A DNA stretch of 64,000 nucleotides. Source: Pseudomonas oryzicola. Lineage in GTDB: Bacteria > Pseudomonadota > Gammaproteobacteria > Pseudomonadales > Pseudomonadaceae. Positions 1-10,400 of this stretch are shown here, piece after piece; position 1 is the first letter of the stretch, and each line of letters begins with the position of its first letter. The DNA lies in contig NZ_JABWRZ020000001.1 of NCBI RefSeq assembly GCF_014269185.2, positions 3,683,001 to 3,747,000 on the forward strand. Reading direction: 5' to 3'. The notes beneath the pieces are model-generated. The model made no database searches. It saw nothing but the letters and a program-made list of their open reading frames with translations, and was not told where the DNA came from. The position numbers and the translations under genes are program-made.

Positions 1-420
1 GTGCTTGGCGTTGAGCTTTTCCACCACACCGTTCGGGCAGACCACTTCGATGGTCTGCTCGTCGGCGAAGCTGCCGGTACCGACGAACACATCGACGCGG
101 TTACGCGCGTAATAGCCGGTGCGCGAGGCCACCTGCTTGGCGATGACCTTCTCGGCGCTCTTCAGCACGTCGGGGAACGAGAACCAGCGCGGCTCGCCGA
201 TGGCACGGAACATCGGGTTGGTGTTGAACTGCATGATCTGCCGCACCGAGTGACGCAGTGCCTTGGACGGGATGGTACCCAGGTGGGTGCAGTTGCCCCC
301 GACCTGGCGACGGCTGTCGACCATCGCCACCTTGCGCCCTGCTTTGGCGGCGTTCATTGCCGCGCCTTCCCCGGCCGGGCCGGAACCCAGCACCACTACG
401 TCGTAGTTGTAGACAGCCAT
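1..420 (-). CDS. sthA: Soluble pyridine nucleotide transhydrogenase, N-terminal 140 residues (cut by window edge)
   Basis: SthA is a cytoplasmic FAD flavoprotein that passes reducing equivalents between NADPH and NAD+. The visible N-terminus starts [19 protein letters not shown], a Rossmann FAD-binding GxGxxG, followed by [16 protein letters not shown]. That stretch aligns with the redox-disulfide segment of the lipoamide dehydrogenase family. Only the first cysteine remains, because the second position is Thr, which is typical of SthA and argues against lipoamide dehydrogenase or glutathione reductase. The ATG at 420 is preceded by a GGAG ribosome-binding site. The C-terminal part lies outside the window. 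Confidence 0.95.
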   Translation of the reverse strand, partial: MAVYNYDVVVLGSGPAGEGAAMNAAKAGRKVAMVDSRRQVGGNCTHLGTIPSKALRHSVRQIMQFNTNPMFRAIGEPRWFSFPDVLKSAEKVIAKQVASRTGYYARNRVDVFVGTGSFADEQTIEVVCPNGVVEKLNAKH

Positions 421-624
421 GCGTACTCCTTCAGAACTGGCCCGCAAGCCACGGTCGCTCGCGGGGCGCGATCATGCCGCCGGGGCGCCATGAGAAAATT
501 CGGGTGCAGTCTAATCAAGCGTGAACGCCGCGCACATTAACCCTTGGTCGCGTCGTAGGCCAATTTTGCCCGCACTACATGTGGTTCACCCACTCCCTGG
601 CGGCGATCATCCCTGTTTGCGCTT

Positions 625-1623
625 TCACTCGCCTTTCACTGCCCGTTCGAACGCGGGCGTAGCTCGGGAGACGAAGCCACCCTCGGCCCGAGTCACCAGA
701 ACAGCGGGCAGGCCATGCGCCACGGCAAAATCCCAGCCACGTTGCGGGCCCAGGATCAACAGCAGTGTCGAATAGCCGTCTGCCCGCAGTGCCGAGGCAT
801 CGAGCACGGTGACCGCGGCCAGGTCATGCTGCACCGGGCGCCCGAGGCGGGCATCGAAGGTATGCGAATAGCGCCGGCCATTGTCCTCGAAATAGTGCCG
901 ATAGTCACCCGAGGTTGATACTGAAAGGCCATTGAGCGGAATGATCTGCCGGGCGATCTGGCGGTCTTCGCGGGGTAGCTCCAGGGCAATGCGCCAGCGG
1001 CTGCCGTCAGGCTTGTGACCGACTGCCTTGAGCTCGCCGGTCGCTTCAGCAATGAAGCTGGCCACCCCCATGGCCTGCAGGCGTGCAGCGATAAGGTCGA
1101 CGGCATGGCCGGCGGCAATGCTGTTGAAGTCGAGCTGCACCGGGGCATCCTTGCACAGGGCCTGGCCCTGGATATGCAGGTGCCGGTAGCCCACCCGCTG
1201 ACGCACCCGCGCCAGGGCCTGCGGGTCGGGCACCCGCGCGTGGCGTGCCTGGGGGCCGAACCCCCACAGGTCGAGCAACGGCTCGACGGTGAGGTCGAAG
1301 GCGCCATCGCTCTGCTCGGCCAGTTGCTGGCCCAGGCTGACCAGTTCGAGCATGTCGGCCGGCAAGGCCATGCACTGGTTGGCGGGCAGCAAGTTGAACT
1401 GGCTGACGGTGGAGTCGCCGCGGTAGGTTGAGTAGTGCTGATCGATGCCGTTGAGGATGGCCTCGACCGCCGCCTGGACTTGGGCCGGCGCCGGGCCACC
1501 AGGCTCGCGGATGTACTGGATGCTGTAACTGCTGCCCATGGTCGGGCCACCCAGGCGTTCGACGGTCGGGCCCTGGTTACAGGCGGTCAGGAGCATCAGG
1601 ATGAACAGGAGGGCTCTGCGCAA
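625..1623 (-). CDS. apbE: FAD:protein FMN transferase, ApbE family lipoprotein
   Basis: ApbE enzymes attach FMN covalently to Ser/Thr of target flavoproteins, using FAD as donor, on the periplasmic side of the inner membrane. The 332-residue product has a lipoprotein signal (MRRALLFILMLLTACNQ, lipobox LTAC) followed by GGPTMGSSYSIQY, the family's N-terminal motif. Further in come the EATGELKAVGHKPDGSRWRI segment and STSGDYRHYFEDNGRRYSHTFD, the region around the FAD/metal site. It is transcribed towards sthA and ends about 200 bp before it. In other pseudomonads apbE sits next to sthA and the nqr operon; no nqr gene is visible here, so the target flavoprotein is unknown. Confidence 0.93.
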   Translation of the reverse strand: MRRALLFILMLLTACNQGPTVERLGGPTMGSSYSIQYIREPGGPAPAQVQAAVEAILNGIDQHYSTYRGDSTVSQFNLLPANQCMALPADMLELVSLGQQLAEQSDGAFDLTVEPLLDLWGFGPQARHARVPDPQALARVRQRVGYRHLHIQGQALCKDAPVQLDFNSIAAGHAVDLIAARLQAMGVASFIAEATGELKAVGHKPDGSRWRIALELPREDRQIARQIIPLNGLSVSTSGDYRHYFEDNGRRYSHTFDARLGRPVQHDLAAVTVLDASALRADGYSTLLLILGPQRGWDFAVAHGLPAVLVTRAEGGFVSRATPAFERAVKGE

Positions 1624-1644
1624 AGGGTGGGTTCTCGGTGGCTG

Positions 1645-1728
1645 TGCTGGCCTTATCGCGGATAAATCCGCTCCTGCAGGATATGCACCGCCTGTGCAGG
1701 AGCGGATTTATCCGCGATGAGGCCAGCA
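1645..1728. repeat. Inverted pair of REP elements
   Basis: Two copies of a roughly 35-bp REP (core TCGCGGATAAATCCGCTCCT) face each other around a spacer of about 12 bp. Their arms differ at only one or two positions and extend outward into TGCTGGCC/GGCCAGCA. This is the P. putida-type REP doublet, lying between apbE and the gap terminator. Confidence 0.85.
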
Positions 1729-1749
1729 TAGACAACACAAAATCCGGAC

Positions 1750-1784
1750 AAAAAAACGGGAACCCGAAGGTTCCCGTTTTTTTT
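1750..1784 (-). terminator. Rho-independent terminator of gap
   Basis: A perfect 8-bp stem CGGGAACC/GGTTCCCG closes on a TTCG tetraloop in the minus-strand reading. It has a run of seven U on the minus side and eight T on the plus side, so it could stop transcription both ways. It starts 19 bp after the gap stop codon. Confidence 0.9.
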
Positions 1785-1802
1785 CATTGCCTTACAAGCG
1801 AA

Positions 1803-3266
1803 TCAGCGCGGAAACGCTGGCGGGTTCACACCGGCCATCTCTTCCATCACGCGAACCACCTGGCAGCTGTAACCGAATTCGTTGTCGTACCAGACGTACA
1901 GGACAACGCGGTTGTCGTTGGCGATGGTCGCTTCAGCGTCAACCACACCGGCGTGGCGCGAACCGACGAAGTCGGTCGAAACCACTTCCTGCGAGCTGAC
2001 GTAGTCGATCTGCTTGTGCAGTTCCGAGTGCATGGCGGTCTGGCGCAGGTACTCGTTGATCTCGTCGCGCGAGGTGGGCTTTTCCAGGTTCAGGTTGAGG
2101 ATGGCCATCGAAACGTTCGGCGTCGGTACGCGAATGGCGTTGCCGGTCAGCTTGCCCTTGAGCACCGGCAGTGCCTTGGCGGCAGCGGTGGCGGCGCCGG
2201 TTTCGGTGATGACCATGTTCAGCGGCGCGGCACGGCCACGGCGGCTGCCCTTGTGGAAGTTGTCGATCAGGTTCTGGTCGTTGGTGAACGAGTGAACGGT
2301 TTCGACGTGGCCGTTGACGATGCCGTACTGGTCGTTGATGGCCTTGAGCACCGGCACGATGGCGTTGGTGGTGCAGGAAGCGGCCGAGATGATCTTGTCA
2401 TCGGCAGCGATGTCACCATGGTTGATGCCGTGCACGATGTTCTTCAGCGCGCCCTTGCCAGGTGCGGTGAGGATCACGCGGGCAGCGCCCGGGCAGGCCA
2501 GGTGCTGGCCCAGGCCATCGGCATCACGCCATACGCCGGTGTTGTCGACGATCAGTGCGTTTTCGATGCCGTACTGGGTATAGTCGACTTCGCTCGGGCT
2601 CTTGGCATAGATAACCTGGATCAGGTTGCCGTTGGCGGTGATGGTGTTGTTGGCTTCGTCGATGGTGATGGTGCCATCGAACGGGCCGTGCACCGAGTCA
2701 CGGCGCAGCAGGCTGGCACGCTTGACCAGGTCGTTCTCGGCGCCCTTGCGCACGACGATGGCACGCAGGCGCAGGCCGTCGCCGCCGCCGGTCTTCTCGA
2801 TCAGGATGCGCGCCAGCAGGCGACCGATGCGGCCGAAGCCGTACAGTACGACGTCGGTGCCCTTGCGCGCCGAGGCGTTCTGCTGGCCAACCACTTCGGC
2901 CAGTTCCTCACGGACGAACTGCTCGGCAGTACGGCCATTGCCTTCCTGCTTGAACTTGTTGGCCAGCTTGCCGAGGTCGACCGAGGCGGCGCCCAGTTTC
3001 AGCTCGCTCATGGCCTTGAGCAGGGGGAATGTCTCGTGGACGGACAGTTCGGTTTCGTCGGCTTGACGATGACGCGCAAAGCGGTGCGCCTTGAGGATCG
3101 AGATAACCGAACGGTTGATCAGGCTACGGCCATAAATCGAGCTCACCACATTGTTGTTGCGGTAGAGCTGACCGATAAGCGGGATCATCGCTTCAGCCAG
3201 GGCTTCACGATCGATCCACTCACCAAGACACTGGTCGGGCTTCTGAGTCACGGGAACCTTCCACAT
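1803..3266 (-). CDS. gap: Glyceraldehyde-3-phosphate dehydrogenase, long form with N-terminal extension
   Basis: NAD(P)-dependent oxidation of glyceraldehyde-3-phosphate (or the reverse) in the cytoplasm. The dinucleotide-binding motif GFGRIGR appears only at about residue 143, so an extra domain of about 135 residues precedes a normal GAPDH core. The catalytic segment ISAASCTTNAIVPVL and the C-terminal YDNEFGYSCQVVRVM are intact. This long type is common in gammaproteobacteria beside a standard short Gap. The chosen ATG gives 487 aa. A GTG five codons downstream (3249-3251, protein MTQKPDQCLGEW) has a better ribosome-binding site, GGAAGG six bases upstream, and may be the true start. It is divergent from mfd; the two starts are under 200 bp apart. 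Confidence 0.93.
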   Translation of the reverse strand: MWKVPVTQKPDQCLGEWIDREALAEAMIPLIGQLYRNNNVVSSIYGRSLINRSVISILKAHRFARHRQADETELSVHETFPLLKAMSELKLGAASVDLGKLANKFKQEGNGRTAEQFVREELAEVVGQQNASARKGTDVVLYGFGRIGRLLARILIEKTGGGDGLRLRAIVVRKGAENDLVKRASLLRRDSVHGPFDGTITIDEANNTITANGNLIQVIYAKSPSEVDYTQYGIENALIVDNTGVWRDADGLGQHLACPGAARVILTAPGKGALKNIVHGINHGDIAADDKIISAASCTTNAIVPVLKAINDQYGIVNGHVETVHSFTNDQNLIDNFHKGSRRGRAAPLNMVITETGAATAAAKALPVLKGKLTGNAIRVPTPNVSMAILNLNLEKPTSRDEINEYLRQTAMHSELHKQIDYVSSQEVVSTDFVGSRHAGVVDAEATIANDNRVVLYVWYDNEFGYSCQVVRVMEEMAGVNPPAFPR

Positions 3267-3432
3267 GTAGGGACAGAAAAAAGGGGCTACATTATGACGC
3301 CCCAACGCGTAACCGGCAATGAGCGCCTGTCGCGGCATGCGAGCCAGCGTTCATGCCCTTTCGAGCCTGACAGCCGGCACCGTCACCGGTACAATCGATC
3401 TCTTTGCCGCAACGCTTGGAGTGCAATCTCCC

Positions 3433-6400
3433 GTGTCAGTTCTGCGCCTACCGCAAATGTCGGCCACGGCCGGCAAACAAACCTGGGGTAATCTGCCCGG
3501 TGCCGCCCTCAGCCTGGCCATCGCCGAGGCCGCCAGCAGCGCGGGCCGCTTCACCCTGCTGCTGACCGCCGACAGCCAGGCGGCCGATCGTCTGGAACAG
3601 GAACTCCGCTTCTTTGCCCCGGACCTGCCGGTGCTGCCGTTCCCCGATTGGGAAACCCTGCCCTACGACCTGTTCTCACCGCACCAGGACATCATCTCCC
3701 AGCGCATCGCCAGCCTGTACCGCTTGCCGGAGCTGAACCATGGCATCCTCGTGGTACCGGTCACCACCGCCCTGCACCGCCTGGCACCGACGCGCTTCCT
3801 GCTGGGCAGCAGCCTGGTGCTGGACGTCGGCCAGACCGTCGACGTCGAACAGATGCGCACGCGCCTGGAGGCCAGCGGCTATCGCTGCGTCGATACCGTC
3901 TACGAGCATGGCGAGTTCGCCGTGCGTGGTGCGTTGATCGACCTGTTCCCGATGGGCAGCAAGCTGCCCTACCGCATCGACCTGTTCGATGACGAGATCG
4001 AAACGCTGCGCACCTTCGACCCCGAAACCCAGCGCTCGATCGACAAGGTCGACTCGGTACGCCTGCTGCCGGCGCGCGAGTTCCCGATGCAGAAAGAGGA
4101 AGTGACCCGCTTCAAGGCGCGCTTCCGTGAACGCTTCGATGTCGACTTCCGCCGCAGCGCGATCTTCCAGGACCTGGCCAGCGGCATCATCCCCGCCGGT
4201 ATCGAGTACTACCTGCCGCTGTTCTTCGAAGAGACATCGACCCTGTTCGACTACCTGCCGGCCGACACCCAGGTGTTCTCGCTGCCCGGCGTGGAACAGG
4301 CCGCCGAGCATTTCTGGAACGACGTGCGCGGGCGTTATGAAGAGCGCCGTGGCGACCTGAGCCGGCCCTTGCTGCCGCCCGCCGAGCTGTTCCTGCCGGT
4401 GGAAGACTGCTTTGCCCGGCTCAAGCAATGGCCACGGGTGGTGGTCAGTAGCGAGGACCTCGACGCCGGGGTGGGTCGCGAACGCTTCCCGGCGCGCGCG
4501 CTGCCCAACCTGGCGATCGAGGCCAAGGCCAACCAGCCGCTGGCCGAACTGGCCAACTTCCTCGACCAGTTCCCTGGCCGCGTGCTGTTCACCGCCGAAT
4601 CTGCAGGCCGCCGCGAAGTGCTGCTGGAGCTGCTCGAACGGCTCAAACTGCGACCGCAGAACGTCGATGGCTGGGCCGACTTCATCACCGGCGCCGAGCG
4701 CCTGGCGATCACCATCGCCCCGCTGGACGACGGCCTGCTGCTGGACGACCCGGCCGTCGCCCTCATCGCCGAAAGCCCGTTGTTCGGCCAGCGCGTCATG
4801 CAGCGCCGCCGCCGCGACAAGCGCGGCGAAACCGCCAACGACGCGGTAATCAAGAACCTCACCGAACTGCGTGAAGGCGCACCAGTGGTGCACATCGACC
4901 ATGGTGTAGGCCGCTACCTGGGCCTGGCCACCCTGGAAATCGAAGGCCAGGCCGCCGAGTTCCTGACCCTGGAATATGCCGAGGGCGCCAAGCTGTACGT
5001 GCCCGTGGCCAACCTGCACCTGATCGCCCGCTACACCGGCAGCGACGATGCCCTGGCGCCGTTGCACCGGCTGGGCTCGGAGGCCTGGCAGAAGGCCAAG
5101 CGCAAGGCTGCCGAACAGGTGCGCGATGTCGCCGCCGAACTGCTCGACATCTATGCCCGCCGCGCCGCGCGCAAGGGCTATGCGTTCGCCGACCCGGCTG
5201 CAGACTATGCCACCTTCAGCGCCGGCTTCCCGTTCGAGGAAACCCCGGACCAGCAAGCCGCCATCGAAGCCGTGCGCGCCGACATGCTCGCGCCCAAGCC
5301 GATGGACCGCCTGGTGTGCGGCGATGTCGGTTTCGGCAAGACCGAAGTGGCCATGCGCGCGGCGTTCATTGCCGTGCACAGTGGACGCCAGGTGGCCGTA
5401 CTGGTGCCCACCACCCTGCTCGCCCAGCAGCACTACAACAGCTTCCGCGACCGCTTCGCCGACTGGCCGGTGACCGTGGAGGTGATGAGCCGCTTCAAGT
5501 CGGCCAAGGAAGTGGCCGCCGCCGCCGCCGACCTGGCCGAAGGCAAGATCGACATCCTCATCGGCACCCACAAGCTGCTGCAGGACGACGTGCGCTTCAA
5601 GGACCTCGGCCTGGCCATCATCGACGAAGAACACCGCTTCGGCGTGCGCCAGAAGGAACAGCTCAAGGCCCTGCGCAGCGAGGTGGACATCCTCACCCTC
5701 ACCGCCACGCCGATTCCGCGCACGCTGAACATGGCCGTGGCAGGCATGCGCGACCTGTCCATCATCGCCACGCCACCGGCGCGGCGCCTGTCGGTTCGCA
5801 CCTTCGTCATGGAGCAGAACAAGAGCACCGTGAAAGAGGCGCTGCTGCGCGAACTGTTGCGCGGCGGCCAGGTGTACTACCTGCACAACGATGTGAAAAC
5901 CATCGAAAAATGCGCCGCCGACCTTGCCGAACTGGTCCCCGAGGCGCGCATCGGCATCGGCCATGGGCAGATGCGTGAGCGCGAGCTGGAACAGGTGATG
6001 AGCGACTTCTACCACAAGCGCTTCAACGTGCTGGTGGCCTCGACCATCATCGAAACCGGCATCGACGTGCCCAGCGCCAACACCATCGTCATCGAACGTG
6101 CCGACAAGTTTGGCCTGGCCCAGTTGCACCAGTTGCGCGGCCGGGTTGGCCGTAGCCATCACCAGGCCTACGCCTACCTGCTGACGCCGACCCGGCAGAA
6201 GGTCAGCGCCGATGCCGAGAAACGCCTGGAGGCGATCGCCAACACGCAGGACCTCGGTGCCGGCTTCGTGCTGGCCACCAACGACCTGGAAATCCGCGGT
6301 GCCGGCGAGCTGCTGGGCGAAGGCCAGAGCGGGCAGATCCAGGCGGTGGGCTTCACCCTGTACATGGAAATGCTCGAACGCGCAGTCAAGGCGATTCGCA

Positions 6401-6882
6401 AGGGCACCCAGCCCAACCTCGAGCAACCGCTGGGCGGCGGCCCGGAAATCAACCTGCGCCTGCCGGCCCTGATTCCCGAGGACTACCTGCCCGACGTGCA
6501 CGCGCGGCTGATCCTGTACAAGCGCATCGCCTCGGCCGCCGACGAAGAAGGCCTCAAGGACCTGCAGGTGGAGATGATCGACCGCTTCGGCCTGCTGCCC
6601 GAGCCGACCAAGAACCTGATGCGCCTGACCTCGCTCAAGCTGCAGGCGGAAAAGCTCGGCATCAAGAAAGTCGATGCCGGCCCCAATGGCGGCAAGCTCG
6701 AGTTCGAGGCCGAGACCCCGGTCGACCCGCTGACCCTGATCAAGCTGATCCAGGGCCAGCCCAAACGCTACAAGTTCGAAGGCGCTACCCAGTTCCGCTT
6801 CCTGGTACCGATGGAACGCTCTGACGAACGCTTCAATACCCTGGAGGCGCTGTTCGAGCGCCTGACCCCACAGCCTGCTTAA
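3433..6882 (+). CDS. mfd: Transcription-repair coupling factor Mfd
   Basis: Mfd removes RNA polymerase stalled at DNA lesions and recruits UvrA. Translation from GTG at 3433 (MSVLRLPQM) gives 1149 residues, the usual family length; an ATG upstream would add an unlikely tail. The N-terminal third is the UvrB-like module (LPFPDWETLPYDLFSPHQ). The RNA polymerase-interacting region is near the middle (VVHIDHGVGRYLGL). The translocase has Walker A GDVGFGKT at about residue 630, DEEHRFG at about 731, and the ASTIIETGIDVPSANT and QLRGRVGRS helicase motifs, followed by the C-terminal TRCF domain. csiV starts nine bases after the stop, so the two are probably co-transcribed. Confidence 0.97.
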   Translation: MSVLRLPQMSATAGKQTWGNLPGAALSLAIAEAASSAGRFTLLLTADSQAADRLEQELRFFAPDLPVLPFPDWETLPYDLFSPHQDIISQRIASLYRLPELNHGILVVPVTTALHRLAPTRFLLGSSLVLDVGQTVDVEQMRTRLEASGYRCVDTVYEHGEFAVRGALIDLFPMGSKLPYRIDLFDDEIETLRTFDPETQRSIDKVDSVRLLPAREFPMQKEEVTRFKARFRERFDVDFRRSAIFQDLASGIIPAGIEYYLPLFFEETSTLFDYLPADTQVFSLPGVEQAAEHFWNDVRGRYEERRGDLSRPLLPPAELFLPVEDCFARLKQWPRVVVSSEDLDAGVGRERFPARALPNLAIEAKANQPLAELANFLDQFPGRVLFTAESAGRREVLLELLERLKLRPQNVDGWADFITGAERLAITIAPLDDGLLLDDPAVALIAESPLFGQRVMQRRRRDKRGETANDAVIKNLTELREGAPVVHIDHGVGRYLGLATLEIEGQAAEFLTLEYAEGAKLYVPVANLHLIARYTGSDDALAPLHRLGSEAWQKAKRKAAEQVRDVAAELLDIYARRAARKGYAFADPAADYATFSAGFPFEETPDQQAAIEAVRADMLAPKPMDRLVCGDVGFGKTEVAMRAAFIAVHSGRQVAVLVPTTLLAQQHYNSFRDRFADWPVTVEVMSRFKSAKEVAAAAADLAEGKIDILIGTHKLLQDDVRFKDLGLAIIDEEHRFGVRQKEQLKALRSEVDILTLTATPIPRTLNMAVAGMRDLSIIATPPARRLSVRTFVMEQNKSTVKEALLRELLRGGQVYYLHNDVKTIEKCAADLAELVPEARIGIGHGQMRERELEQVMSDFYHKRFNVLVASTIIETGIDVPSANTIVIERADKFGLAQLHQLRGRVGRSHHQAYAYLLTPTRQKVSADAEKRLEAIANTQDLGAGFVLATNDLEIRGAGELLGEGQSGQIQAVGFTLYMEMLERAVKAIRKGTQPNLEQPLGGGPEINLRLPALIPEDYLPDVHARLILYKRIASAADEEGLKDLQVEMIDRFGLLPEPTKNLMRLTSLKLQAEKLGIKKVDAGPNGGKLEFEAETPVDPLTLIKLIQGQPKRYKFEGATQFRFLVPMERSDERFNTLEALFERLTPQPA

Positions 6883-6891
6883 GGAAGACCC

Positions 6892-7464
6892 ATGCGTGCC
6901 ATCCGTTGCCTGACCCTGCTGCTGGCGCTGTTCGCCCCGGCCGCCTTCGCCGAAGGCTTGTATCAGGTGGAAATGATCCTGGTGCGGCAGAACAGCGTGC
7001 CCGCCTTCACCAGCCCGTTCGCCCCGGAAAACTGGAGCGCCGGCGCCCCGCGCCTGGAACAGGACGCCGAGCGCCGCCCGGCCCTGGAAGACGAAGCCAC
7101 CCGCCTGGAAGCCACTGCCGACTACACCGTACTGATGCACAAGGCGTGGCAGCAGCGGGTCGGCAGCGAACCCAGCCGCATCGCCCTGGGCGAAGGCGCC
7201 GAGCAGTTCGGCCACTTTCCCATCGAAGGCAACCTGAGCATCACCGAGGGCCGCTTCATCGCGGTCGAGGCCAACTTCTGGGTCAACCAGCTGGACGGCA
7301 ACGGCAGCGTGCTGCAAAGCGAGCAGTTCAGGCAGAGCAACAGCAACGTCAAGGGTGGGCAGCTGACCTTCCTTGACGGCGGGCACCTGGCGCTGCTGCT
7401 GAAGGTGACCCCACCGGGCACGCCGAAGATGCCGGTAATGGACCCGGAGATGATGGAGCAGTGA
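6892..7464 (+). CDS. CsiV family secreted protein
   Basis: A 190-residue protein with a clear signal peptide (MRAIRCLTLLLALFAPAAFA). The mature start GLYQVEMILVRQN and the C-terminal block GQLTFLDGGHLALLLKVTP fit the CsiV family, which Vibrio work describes as a periplasmic peptidoglycan-associated factor. The role in Pseudomonas is not established. It lies nine bases after mfd and is followed by the next gene with one base between TGA and GTG, so mfd-csiV-helicase look like one transcript. AAGGA upstream supports the ATG at 6892. Confidence 0.75.
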   Translation: MRAIRCLTLLLALFAPAAFAEGLYQVEMILVRQNSVPAFTSPFAPENWSAGAPRLEQDAERRPALEDEATRLEATADYTVLMHKAWQQRVGSEPSRIALGEGAEQFGHFPIEGNLSITEGRFIAVEANFWVNQLDGNGSVLQSEQFRQSNSNVKGGQLTFLDGGHLALLLKVTPPGTPKMPVMDPEMMEQ

Positions 7465-7465
7465 T

Positions 7466-10400
7466 GTGAGCAGCGGCGATGCGCAGCAACTGCTGAGGGC
7501 CCACCCCGGCTGGGTGAAGTTCATCGAGGCCGGCGCACTGGCACGAGGCCGCACTTATGCGGCCCAAGAGCGGACGCGTATCCTGTCGCAGCATGGCGCA
7601 ACGGTCGAGGCAACCTGCAAGGGCTCGGCCGGCCAGACCTACCAGCAGACCATCCAGCTGCTCCTCAATCACGGTGACCTGCGCGTGTTCGGGCGCTGCT
7701 CCTGCCCCGTCGCGCTCAACTGCAAGCACTGCGTTGCAGCGCTGCTGCAACTGCAGGACGGGCCCCACGGGCCAGACACCGCCGCCCCTGCGGAGCAAGC
7801 CGCACTGTCACTGCCACCCGACCTCAACCTGTGGGTCCAGGCCCTTGAATCACCCGCCCAGCCCGCCCCCGCTCTCGAGCCCGCGCGCAAGGGCCCGGCC
7901 ATCTACTACCGCATTCACATGGAACGTGAGCACTGTCGGCTCGAACCGCTCAAGGCTACCCGGCAAGCAGACGGCACCCTGAAGATCAGCCGCATCACAT
8001 CGATGCCCGAGATGATCTACTACACCCCCCGCTACGTCACAGAGGACGATGCCCGGCTGCTGCGCCTGATTGATGCGCGCAGCCAGACGATCACCCCGGT
8101 GGTGCAACTGGAAGGCAAGCAGGGCGCGGAGCTCTACGACTATGCCCTGGCCACGGGTCGCCTTCTGTTCGAAGACGACGTTGCACCACTTTGCCCTGGG
8201 CCGGAGCTGGACGCCGAATTCCGCTGGGTCAGGCTGGACAACGGCAGCTACCGCGGCGCCTGGTACCATGACGGCCATCTGCCGCTGCAGGTGCTACCCA
8301 TCGAGCCCATGCACTATGTTGACCGGCAGTCGCATCAGACCGGCAAGCTGCGCCATGACCTCGACCCCTTCATTGCCAGCCAGCTCGCGCGCGCGCCTGT
8401 TGTCCCTGAGCACCTGGTCATTCCTTTGAGCCATCGCCTGAACGCGCTGAACCGCCAGGTTCCCACGCCAACCGCCGTCAGCACCGAACAAATCGAAGGC
8501 ATCCGGCCTACAGGGCGTCTGACCCTGGGCAGCCTCGAATTCAGCGCCTACATGCCCAAGACCGGCCGCATGCAACGGCAGTTGCAGCACCGTGCAGCGC
8601 TGGCATTCGACTACGACGGGCTGCGCGCCAGCGGCAATGATGACAAGCCACTGACACGCCTGATAGGCAACACCAGCCAGCGCATCCAGCGCCAGCCACA
8701 GGCGGAGCAAGCGCTGCGCAAGGTGCTGCGCGACTTCGGTTTCAAAGCCGCGACCCGGCAGAGCAAGGCGCTGCCGGACAGCGCTGGCGAGATGCTCCAG
8801 CTGCCCGACGACGAAGCCTGGCTGCGCTTCGCCCGCGAAGGCTTGCCACGCCTGCGCGAGGCCGGCTGGAACATCGACATCCAGCGCGACTTTGCCTTCA
8901 ACCTGCAGGAGGTTGACGACTGGTACGCCAGCATTGACGAAGCGCCCGGCCATGAATGGTTCGACCTGGAGCTGGGCATCGTGGTCGATGGCCAGCGCCA
9001 CAGCCTGCTGCCGATCGTGCTGCAACTGCTGCGCAGCAACCCGGAACTGCTGCGCCCCAGTGAACTGGCCCGGCGCAGCGATGACGAACACCTGCTGATC
9101 GACCTCAACCGCGGGCGCCTGGACGCCCCGGCCTTGCGTGTCGCCCTGCCTTACGGGCGGATCAAGGCGGTCATGGGGACCCTTGGCGAACTTTACCTGC
9201 ACGACGATGCCACAGGCCCATCGCTGCGCCTGGACCGTGCCGACGCTGCGCGCCTGAACGAAATCGAAGGCCTGCCGTTGCGCTGGGAAGGCGGCGAGCA
9301 GGTGCGCGATCTCGGCCGCCGCCTGCGCGATGCCCGCGACCTGCAGGTGCAACCACCAGCCGGCCTGCAGGCCAGCCTGCGCCCTTACCAGCAACAAGGC
9401 CTGAACTGGCTGCAGGCGCTGCGGGAAATGGGTACCGGCGGCATCCTTGGCGACGACATGGGCCTGGGCAAGACCTTGCAGGCCCTGGCGCACCTGCTGC
9501 TGGAAAAGGAGTCCGGTCGCCTGAGTGCACCGGCCCTGGCCGTCATGCCCACCAGCCTGATACCGAACTGGCTCGATGAAGCTCAACGCTTCGCCCCCGA
9601 TCTGCGGGTTCTGGCCCTGCACGGCCCAGGGCGCAGCAAGCATTTCGCCAAGCTGCATGATTATGACCTGGTGCTGACTACCTATGCCCTGGTACCCCGC
9701 GACCTCGAACACCTGCGCGCCCACACCTGGCAGGTGCTGGTGCTGGACGAGGCGCAGAACATCAAGAGCAGCACCAGCAAGGCCGCCCTCGCCGTCTGCG
9801 AGTTGCAGGCCGGGCAGCGCGTATGCCTGACCGGCACGCCGATGGAGAACAACCTCGGCGAGCTGTGGTCGATCTTCCACTTCCTCATGCCCGGCTGGCT
9901 GGGCGACCTGAAGCGCTTCAACCAGGACTACCGCACACCGATCGAACGCCACGGCGACAGTGAGCGCATGGCCCACCTGGCCAACCGCATCCGCCCGTTC
10001 CTGCTGCGCCGCACCAAGGAGCAAGTGGCCACCGAGCTGCCGGCCAAGACCGAAATGGTGCACTGGGTCGAACTCAGCGATGCCCAGCGTGACACCTACG
10101 AGGCCGTGCGGGTAGCCATGGACAAGAAAGTCCGCGACGAAATCGCCCGCAATGGTGCCGCACGCAGCCAGATCGTCATCCTCGACGCCCTGCTCAAGCT
10201 GCGCCAGGTATGTTGCGACCTGCGCCTGGTCAAAGGGGTGGAAAGCAAAGGCAACCAGGCAGACAAGGGCAAGCTGGGCGCGCTGCTGGAAATGCTCGAA
10301 GAGCTGCTCAGCGAAGGGCGCCGGGTGCTGCTGTTTTCACAGTTCACCTCGATGCTGGCGCTGATCGAGGAGGAACTGCACAAGCGCAAGATCCGCTATA

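Noticed and set aside
421..624. Small NqrM-like gene between apbE and sthA
   Set aside because: Only an 11-codon frame with stop is present on the minus strand; no cysteine motif of NqrM is seen.
1638..3491. 617-codon open frame antisense to gap
   Set aside because: Shadow of gap; it also runs through the REP pair and terminator.
3676..7554. 1292-codon open frame antisense to mfd
   Set aside because: It mirrors the codon pattern of mfd in a GC-rich genome and has no recognisable domain.
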